This document shows positions 52,184 through 58,536 of a stretch of 64,000 nucleotides of DNA, piece by piece. The first letter of the stretch is position 1, and every line of letters begins with the position of its first letter. Position numbers and translations under genes: made by a program. This stretch comes from Streptomyces sp. AC558_RSS880 (lineage in GTDB: Bacteria > Actinomycetota > Actinomycetes > Streptomycetales > Streptomycetaceae). The stretch is taken from positions 1 to 64,000 of the forward strand of contig NZ_JAGMUJ010000059.1 of NCBI RefSeq assembly GCF_019049255.1. Direction: 5' to 3'. Below the pieces are notes generated by a model that had not been told where the DNA came from, ran no database searches, and saw only the letters and a program-made list of their open reading frames with translations.

Positions 52184-53842
52184 TCAGGTGCCGGGTTTCA
52201 GTGCCCCGTTGCTGAGCCCGTCCCGCGCCAGTGCCGCGATCTGCCGGCTGAGTTCCGCCACCCGCCGGGCCCGCTCCTCGAACTCGCGCAGCGCGTGGAA
52301 GGCGGTCCCGTAGCCGCGCTGTGCGGTGATGTCCATCTGCGGGATGCGGGCGCCCTTGCTGTCGAGGCGGAAGGTGCCGCTGGCGGTGGTGGAACGGCGG
52401 CTGTTGGCGGCGCTGTGCAGGAAGCCCTGGAGGAAGTCCGTGTCGAGCTGGTCGCTGACCGAGACCGGTTCCGGGTCCGCGTACTCGACCAGCCCGGCCC
52501 TGATCAGGTCGGCGACGCTGACACTGGGGCCGTCCAGGGCGCCGGTGCCCTCGCCGGCGACCAGGGCGGGGAGCAGTTCGGCCAGGCGCCGCACCTGTTC
52601 GGTCAGCTCCTGGCGCAAGGTGTCGTACTCCGTCACGTAGTCGCGGTGCGACTCCTCGACGTGACGGCTCGGGGTGAGGTCGACCAGGTCGTCGAGCAGA
52701 TCGATCTGGGGGACCTCGGTGATCTGCTGGGGCCGCGGCTCCAGGGGGTCGTCCGGGTCGTTGGACGTGAGGTCGACCATGCGTACGGCGGTGGCCGCGT
52801 CGTCCGGCGACGTCGGGCGCCGCAGGTGCCACAGGTGCACGGGGAGGGAGTGTGCGGCGGCCGTGCCCGGGGCCAGCGCGGTGACCTGGGTGAGGATGCC
52901 CCGGCGGACGAGCTCGGCGCGGATGCGGCGGCCGGCCTTGCGGTAGGCCACCGAGGCGGGCATGACCATGACGACACGGCCACCGGGCGCGGTGTGCGCG
53001 TAGGCGTGCTGGAGCCAGGCGAGTTCGCCCTCCGCGCGGGAGGGGGTGCCGAGCTCCCAGCGGGGGTCGAGGAGGAGGTCCTCCCGGCCCCAGTCGGTGT
53101 CGCTGACCGGCGGATCGCAGACGACGAGGTCGGCCTTGAGGCCGGACCACTGGTCCGCGCGCAGGGAGTCACCCTGCTTGATCTCGGTACGGGGAAGTCC
53201 CGCGAGGTCGGCCCGCGACTGTGCGAGGCGTGCGCTGCGGGCGTCCGCTTCCTGGCCGCACCGCCTGGCGCCCTGTCCGGCGCCGACGGCGAGCAGGAGA
53301 GTACCGATTCCGCAGGCGGGATCGAAGAGTACGGCGTCGGCGGCCACGTCGCCCGCGAAGTGCCGGACGGCCCGGACCACCCGGGGCGAGGTCACCTGGT
53401 CCGAGCCCGCTCGCCGCACGGACTCCGTGAAGCGCTCGGCGAGGCCGTTCACCACGTCCGCGGCGGAGCCGCTGCCGGCCATCCGGCGGGCGAGCCGGAC
53501 CCCCTGCTCGGGCAACGCGGCCGGCGCCTCCTCCCCGGGGGCGGCGAGGACGTGCGCGATGTCCGCGAGCCCGCCGAGGATGTCGTCGCCGTAGGCACCC
53601 CGCAGCACCTGCCACAGCTGGACCTCGTCGGTGACGTCCTGTCCCTTGCTCTGCTTGTCCAGCCAGGCCTGGACCTCGGCCAGGTCGAAGAGGGGGCTGT
53701 TGGCGCCGCCGCCGACCGGCGCCGGGAAGTCGTCGTACCGCCGTCGCCAGTTCGACACGGCGGCGCGGGTGACACCCGCGATACGGGCGATCTCGGAGCC
53801 GGTGACCAACGGGTTCGTCGGCGTGGCCGGGGTCTGTGGCAT
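52184..53842 (-). CDS. N6-adenine DNA methyltransferase (orphan type I-like M/S fusion)
   Basis: 552 aa. Residues ~10-65 are a MerR/excisionase-like winged helix (TGSEIARIAGVTRAAVSNWR, SPLFDLAEVQAWLDK). The methylase core has motif I LFDPACGIGTLLLAV (AdoMet) and motif IV VVCDPPVSDTDWG. The C-terminal ~120 residues look like a half specificity unit (GTFRLDSKGARIPQMDITAQ) with an HsdS-type closing coiled coil (ALREFEERARRVAELSRQIA). The usual aromatic after DPP is Val here, which may lower activity. No restriction subunit is next to it, so it is likely an orphan mark or regulator, possibly shielding the host from the McrBC and DrmAB-like systems. Confidence 0.84.
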   Translation of the reverse strand: MPQTPATPTNPLVTGSEIARIAGVTRAAVSNWRRRYDDFPAPVGGGANSPLFDLAEVQAWLDKQSKGQDVTDEVQLWQVLRGAYGDDILGGLADIAHVLAAPGEEAPAALPEQGVRLARRMAGSGSAADVVNGLAERFTESVRRAGSDQVTSPRVVRAVRHFAGDVAADAVLFDPACGIGTLLLAVGAGQGARRCGQEADARSARLAQSRADLAGLPRTEIKQGDSLRADQWSGLKADLVVCDPPVSDTDWGREDLLLDPRWELGTPSRAEGELAWLQHAYAHTAPGGRVVMVMPASVAYRKAGRRIRAELVRRGILTQVTALAPGTAAAHSLPVHLWHLRRPTSPDDAATAVRMVDLTSNDPDDPLEPRPQQITEVPQIDLLDDLVDLTPSRHVEESHRDYVTEYDTLRQELTEQVRRLAELLPALVAGEGTGALDGPSVSVADLIRAGLVEYADPEPVSVSDQLDTDFLQGFLHSAANSRRSTTASGTFRLDSKGARIPQMDITAQRGYGTAFHALREFEERARRVAELSRQIAALARDGLSNGALKPGT

Positions 53843-53891
53843 ACCGGCTACGGTACACAGCGTCCCGGCCGCGTATCAATGAAAGACGGCC

Positions 53892-53906
53892 GTTGACGAC
53901 GTCAAC
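53892..53906. promoter_or_regulatory. Shared 15-bp element, copy E, between methylase and SWIM operon
   Basis: GTTGACGACGTCAAC is a near-perfect palindrome (GTTGAC-N3-GTCAAC), so it could serve the methylase (start 50 nt left) or the SWIM/MoxR operon (start about 130 nt right). A convincing YAnnnT box is not found at 18 nt on either side, unlike the other four copies. Confidence 0.55.
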
Positions 53907-54036
53907 GACGATCGTTCTGCCCGCCGCCTCCGCGCCCGCCCCGGGCAGGGGGCGTTGTCAGTGGCTGCCGATAGCTTGATCTCGTTGCGCCGCTCTGGCG
54001 TTGACGTCCCCTTTCGCATGCATGGGAGATGGTGCG

Positions 54037-54540
54037 TTGTCGGTCCGGGAGAAGTCGAGCACGGCACGGGTGGTGCCGTCCGCGCGGCCGCGGAAGCTCG
54101 CGAAGGTGCCGTTCGTGGAGCTGGCCGACGGGCGGCTGCAGGGTGTGGTGTCCAGCGGGTCGGACATCGGGCGGGTGTACGTCTCGTCGGTCGAGGCGGG
54201 GACGTACGCGTTCGCGTGCAGCACCAACAACAACCGGCCCTGCGGCGGGGCGCGCGGGTGGTTCTGCAACCACATACGCGCGCTCGTCGGTGAGGCCGTG
54301 CTGCAGTACGGCGTCGAGCGGGTGGCCCGGTACCTGAAGGTCGAGGTCACCGGTGAGGCGCCCGACGCGGACTCCGTCACCGACGCGATGACCGCCACGC
54401 GGCCCGCCCAGGGCGACAGTTCGGCGGCGGCGCAGGTGTTCAGCCGGTTCCTGCGGCACCTCGCGTACCTCGAACTCGCCCCGGTCACCGCCCCGTTGCC
54501 CGAAATGCAGTGGTTCCCGACGACGAGGGCGGTGGCCTGA
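54037..54540 (+). CDS. SWIM zinc-finger protein
   Basis: 167 aa from TTG 54037 with GGGAG eight bases upstream; ATG 54022 is in frame and possible. The SWIM-type element is around residue 65-85: YAFACSTNNNRPCGGARGWF, then CNHIRALVGEAV, with the C...CxH ending FCNH. SWIM fingers bind DNA or proteins. First gene of a five-gene operon whose other members are an unknown protein, VWA, MoxR and DUF5682. It overlaps the next gene by one base (TGATG). Confidence 0.75.
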   Translation: MSVREKSSTARVVPSARPRKLAKVPFVELADGRLQGVVSSGSDIGRVYVSSVEAGTYAFACSTNNNRPCGGARGWFCNHIRALVGEAVLQYGVERVARYLKVEVTGEAPDADSVTDAMTATRPAQGDSSAAAQVFSRFLRHLAYLELAPVTAPLPEMQWFPTTRAVA

Positions 54541-55934
54541 TGCGTGCCGATCTGCTGACCGACGCCGTCGACGGGCTCGACGAGGCCCTCGCGGCCGTGG
54601 ACGGTTTCGACGAGGTCCTGGTCGCCGGTCTGCTGCGTCCGCAGCCCGCCCAGGCGAGCGGGCTGGCCGCCCTCGCGGACGCCGTCGCCGGGTCGCCGCT
54701 GGCGGCGCGGGTCGCCGAGGCGGCCGAGAAGACGGCCGCCGGGGCGGCCGGCGAGGATCACTTCGTGGCGCTCGCGGCCGCTCGCACCGCCCTGCTCGGT
54801 TCCGTGCACGACGCGCTCTTCCAGCGGGTCGAGGAGGCCGTCGGGCGGGCGCGGGACGGGGAGAGCGGCACGGCCGCGGCCGGCGGGGAGGAACATGGGG
54901 TCAACCTGCGTGCCGCCGCCCGTAGTTGGCTGTGCGATCTCGCGCGGGCCGGCTGGCACGGTATCGATCACGAGCTGGTCGCCGGTGCCGCGCCCGTCGT
55001 GTCCGCCATGCTGCCCGACCCGGCACTGCGCCGCCTGGCCACGCTGCTCGACGGCTTCGCCGCCGAACTCGCCGCCTCCTGTCCCGGCGCGTCCCTGGAG
55101 CACGTTCCCGTACGTCGATGGGCCGACCTGTGGTCGCGCGCCATGCTGCTGACCCTGCCCGGCGCGGCGTCCGCCCCCGCGGTCACCGGGGCGACCGGCC
55201 GGCTGCTGCCGCTCGGGGTCGACGTGCAGGAGCACGCCACCGCCGTACAGGCGCAGGTGCACGCGGTGTTCGAGCCGGCGGACGGCGGCACGGCCCGGCT
55301 GGTGCGGGCCAGTGTGTCCGCGCCGAAGCCCGACACCGTCGTCGGGGCGGGGCTGTGGCAGCTGCTCCGGCCGCACATGTCCCTGCTGGCCGCCGTGAGC
55401 GAGGGGCGTGCCATGGAGCTCGACGCGATGCCCGTCACCGGTGAGGGCGATCTGCTGTGGGACGACGCCCGGGCGCGTGCGGGCGAGCCCGCCGAGGCGT
55501 TCGCCACCGCGCGGGTGGCGCTGCCCGCCGCCGTCGCCTTCGCGACCGCTCCGCTCGACCGGCATCCGGCCCGCATCGCCGTGCCCGTCCTGCTGGAGGG
55601 GTACGCCGTGGAGGAGGACGAGGGCGGGGTGGCTTTCCGGGTCGCCGGGGAGCGGCTCCCCGTCGACACCGACCGGGTTCCGGCCGCCGGTCCGCTCACC
55701 CCCGAGGTCGTCGCCTCGTCCGGTGCGTGTGTCGGGCTGCTGCGCTGGGACGCCGGGGAGTTCCTGCTCCAGCCGCTCGCCGTCGAGCGGACCGTGCGGA
55801 AGAAGGCCGTCGCCGTGCACGCCGGGGCGTGGGCCGGAGGTACGACCGACAAGGCCGGGGTGCGGGCCGAGAAGGCCGCCACCGACGCCGTCAAGGTGCT
55901 GCGCGAGCGTGCCGGAAAGCTGCTGCGGAAATGA
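54540..55934 (+). CDS. Unknown protein of the SWIM/VWA/MoxR/DUF5682 operon
   Basis: 464 aa from ATG 54540, coupled on both sides (TGATG before, ATGA after). It has no signal or membrane segment. The N-terminal ~150 residues are helical and Ala-rich (LLTDAVDGLDEALAAVDGFD, ARTALLGSVHDALFQRVEEA); the C-terminal half is beta-rich (ARIAVPVLLEGYAVEEDEGG, GLLRWDAGEFLLQPLAVERT) and ends in a basic tail. It is always found with this operon in my recollection, but no function is assigned. It may be the adaptor between SWIM and VWA proteins (guess). Confidence 0.72.
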   Translation: MRADLLTDAVDGLDEALAAVDGFDEVLVAGLLRPQPAQASGLAALADAVAGSPLAARVAEAAEKTAAGAAGEDHFVALAAARTALLGSVHDALFQRVEEAVGRARDGESGTAAAGGEEHGVNLRAAARSWLCDLARAGWHGIDHELVAGAAPVVSAMLPDPALRRLATLLDGFAAELAASCPGASLEHVPVRRWADLWSRAMLLTLPGAASAPAVTGATGRLLPLGVDVQEHATAVQAQVHAVFEPADGGTARLVRASVSAPKPDTVVGAGLWQLLRPHMSLLAAVSEGRAMELDAMPVTGEGDLLWDDARARAGEPAEAFATARVALPAAVAFATAPLDRHPARIAVPVLLEGYAVEEDEGGVAFRVAGERLPVDTDRVPAAGPLTPEVVASSGACVGLLRWDAGEFLLQPLAVERTVRKKAVAVHAGAWAGGTTDKAGVRAEKAATDAVKVLRERAGKLLRK

Positions 55935-57355
55935 GCGGGCAGACCATCGGAGGGGCCTGCGCGCCCGATCCCGACGAGAACCGGCGGCAGGTGCTGTACT
56001 GGCGGCTGCTGGCCCGGCTCTTCGACCCCGAGGAGCAGGCGTCCCTGGAGTCGGCGAGTCTCGCCGTCGTCGAGGACATCGGCCTGCCGGCCGCGCTGCT
56101 CGACCCGGGGGCGTCCGTCGACTCCGTCGTGCAGCGGCACCCGGAGCTGGCCGCCGAGTTCGACGGGCTGATGACGCCCGAGCCGGACGGGGACGGTGCG
56201 CGTGACCGGGCCGCCGAGGTGCGGCGTGCGGCGCTCGCGTCGAAGGTGCTGTTGAACGTCTTCGCCACCGGCTCCGGTGCCGTCACCGCCGAGCAGCTGG
56301 CGCGCTGGCAGTCCGACGCGGGCTGGCTGGAGCGGGCGCTGGGCTGCCGGCCCGGTGAGCTGCGCGGCGGACGCGGCGGCGTCAACCGCGCGGGAGCCGG
56401 GCAGGGCGTCAGCCCGACCGGCACCGGTTTCGGCGCGCCCACACCCGACCTCAGCCGCCTCGTTCCCCAGATCGGGCCGGAGCTCGGCTCCATCGAGGCC
56501 GGTCTCGTCAAGCGCATGCGGCTGCGCGAGGTGCTGGCCGATCCCGCGCTGGCCTCGCGGCTGACGCCGAGCATGTCGCTGATCGAGCAGTTGCTGCGCG
56601 ACAAGAACAACCTCTCCGGTGTCGCCCTCGCCAACGCCAAGGCGCTGATCCGGCGTTACGTCGACGAGGTCACCGAGGTGCTGCGCACCCAGGTGGAGAA
56701 GGCCACGGTCGGTGAACTCGACCGGTCCGTCCCGCCCAAGCGCGTCTACCGCAACCTCGATCTCGACCGCACCATCTGGAAGAACCTCACCAACTGGGAC
56801 CCGGAGGAGGAGCGGCTCTACGTCGACCGGCTCTACTACCGGCACACCAGCCGCAAGACGACACCCCAGCGGCTGATCGTGGTCGTGGACCAGTCGGGTT
56901 CGATGGTGGACTCGATGGTCAACTGCACCATCCTGGCGTCCATCTTCGCCGGGCTGCCGAAGGTGGACGTCCACCTGATCGCGTACGACACGCAGGCGCT
57001 GGACCTCACGCCCTGGGCACACGACCCGTTCGAGACGCTGCTGCGGACCAAGCTCGGCGGCGGCACCGACGGCACCGTGGCGATGGCGCTCGCCCAGCCG
57101 AAGATCGCCGAACCGCGCAACACCGTCGTGGTGTGGATCTCCGACTTCTACGAATGGCGCACGGAGGAGCTGTTCGAGAGCATGGCCGCCATCCACCGTT
57201 CGGGGGCGAAGTTCATCCCGGTGGGTTCGGTGACCAGCTCCGGGCGCGGCAGCGTCAACCCGTGGTTCCGGGAGAAGTTCAAGGACCTCGGCACGCCGGT
57301 GATCTCCGGCCACATCAAGAAGCTCGTGCACGAACTCAAGACGTTCCTCACCTGA
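55931..57355 (+). CDS. VWA (von Willebrand A) domain protein
   Basis: 474 aa from ATG 55931 (ATGA overlap). A helical N-terminal region (YWRLLARLFDPEEQASLESA; DLSRLVPQIGPELGSIEAGL) precedes a C-terminal VWA domain with an intact MIDAS: LIVVVDQSGSMVDSM (D-x-S-x-S), the Thr in LGGGTDGTVAMALAQ and the Asp in VVWISDFYEW. Such proteins dock Mg-dependently onto partners and are typical clients of MoxR ATPases, one of which is encoded next. Cytoplasmic, no signal. Confidence 0.86.
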   Translation: MSGQTIGGACAPDPDENRRQVLYWRLLARLFDPEEQASLESASLAVVEDIGLPAALLDPGASVDSVVQRHPELAAEFDGLMTPEPDGDGARDRAAEVRRAALASKVLLNVFATGSGAVTAEQLARWQSDAGWLERALGCRPGELRGGRGGVNRAGAGQGVSPTGTGFGAPTPDLSRLVPQIGPELGSIEAGLVKRMRLREVLADPALASRLTPSMSLIEQLLRDKNNLSGVALANAKALIRRYVDEVTEVLRTQVEKATVGELDRSVPPKRVYRNLDLDRTIWKNLTNWDPEEERLYVDRLYYRHTSRKTTPQRLIVVVDQSGSMVDSMVNCTILASIFAGLPKVDVHLIAYDTQALDLTPWAHDPFETLLRTKLGGGTDGTVAMALAQPKIAEPRNTVVVWISDFYEWRTEELFESMAAIHRSGAKFIPVGSVTSSGRGSVNPWFREKFKDLGTPVISGHIKKLVHELKTFLT

Positions 57356-57411
57356 TCGACGCAGCGGCGTCACACGTCCCTCTCGACCACCGTACGAAAG
57401 GCTTTTCCCTC

Positions 57412-58536
57412 ATGTCCGACCTGCTGCGCGCCCCCGCCGAGATCAAGTACGCCGAGGAGCTCGACTGGCTGGAGTCGATCGACGACAACCCCAAGCCGTT
57501 CTCGTGGCGCCTGTCCCCGAAGATGGTCCGTCTGTTCATCCTCGGCTCCGAGCGTGCCGACGGCCTGGACCGCGAGGTGTCGCAGAAGTGGTTCGGCGAC
57601 CGCAGCTTCGTGGAGCGGTCGATCGTCACCCTCGCCTCCGACCGCGGTCTGCTGCTCATCGGCGACCCCGGCACGGGCAAGAGCTGGCTGGCCGAGCTGC
57701 TGTCCGCCGCGATCTGCCGCAACTCCACGCTGGTGGTGCAGGGCACGGCCGGCACCACCGAGGACCACATCAAGTACTCGTGGAACGTGTCGATGGTCAT
57801 CGCCAAGGGCCAGTCGCGGGAGTCGATGATCCCCTCGCCGATCATGACCGCCATGGAGGCCGGAGCCATCGGCCGCTTCGAGGAGCTGACCCGTTCCACG
57901 AGCGACGTCCAGGACGCGCTGATCTCGATCCTCTCCGAGAAGTACATCTCCGTTCCGGAACTGGAGAGCGGGGGCGGCGACGACAACATCGTCTTCGCCA
58001 AGCCCGGCTTCTCGATCATCGCCACGGCCAACAGCCGCGACCGGGGTGTCAACGACCTCTCCTCCGCGCTGAAGCGGCGCTTCAACTTCGTCCGCATCCC
58101 GGTCGTGACGAACAAGAAGAGCGAGGCGGAGATCGTCCGCTTCCGCACCGAGGAGCTGCTGCGCCGCCACTCGATCGACCTGGACGTGCCGCCGACCCTG
58201 CTGGACGTGCTGCTGCAGAGCTTCGCCGACCTGCGGGCGTCCGCCGCCGCGGCCGGCAGCGACGACGAGAAGCTGGAGTCCGCGCTGTCGACGGCCGAGC
58301 AGATCGGTGTGCTGGAGGACGCCGTCCTGCACGGCAACTTCTTCGGCGAGCGCACCCTGACCGCCCGCGCCCTCGCCTCCTCGCTGGTCGGCTCCCTCAC
58401 CCGGCGCGAGCCCGAGGACCTGGCCATCCTCAACAAGTACCTGCACGGTGTCGTCGAGCCGCGCAGCAAGGAGGAGGGCGGTTCCTGGCCCGAGTTCCTC
58501 GAGGGCGGCCGCGACGCGATCGCCACCCTGTCATGA
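57412..58536 (+). CDS. MoxR-family AAA+ ATPase
   Basis: 374 aa from ATG 57412 (57-nt gap, the only real gap in this operon). Walker A is GLLLIGDPGTGKSWLAELL (~80), the Walker B/insert region GAIGRFEELTRSTSDVQDAL with VPELESGGGDDNIVF, sensor 1 FSIIATANSRDRGVNDL and an arginine finger in SSALKRRFNFVRIP. The C-terminal lid is helical. MoxR ATPases act as chaperones that load or remodel VWA proteins. The acidic Walker B Glu is in the FEELT string. It overlaps the DUF5682 gene by 4 nt. Confidence 0.88.
   Translation: MSDLLRAPAEIKYAEELDWLESIDDNPKPFSWRLSPKMVRLFILGSERADGLDREVSQKWFGDRSFVERSIVTLASDRGLLLIGDPGTGKSWLAELLSAAICRNSTLVVQGTAGTTEDHIKYSWNVSMVIAKGQSRESMIPSPIMTAMEAGAIGRFEELTRSTSDVQDALISILSEKYISVPELESGGGDDNIVFAKPGFSIIATANSRDRGVNDLSSALKRRFNFVRIPVVTNKKSEAEIVRFRTEELLRRHSIDLDVPPTLLDVLLQSFADLRASAAAAGSDDEKLESALSTAEQIGVLEDAVLHGNFFGERTLTARALASSLVGSLTRREPEDLAILNKYLHGVVEPRSKEEGGSWPEFLEGGRDAIATLS

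Noticed and set aside
54000..54014. GTTGACGTCCCCTTT before the SWIM gene as another shared-element copy
   Set aside because: Only the first seven bases match; no AAC and no -10 box.
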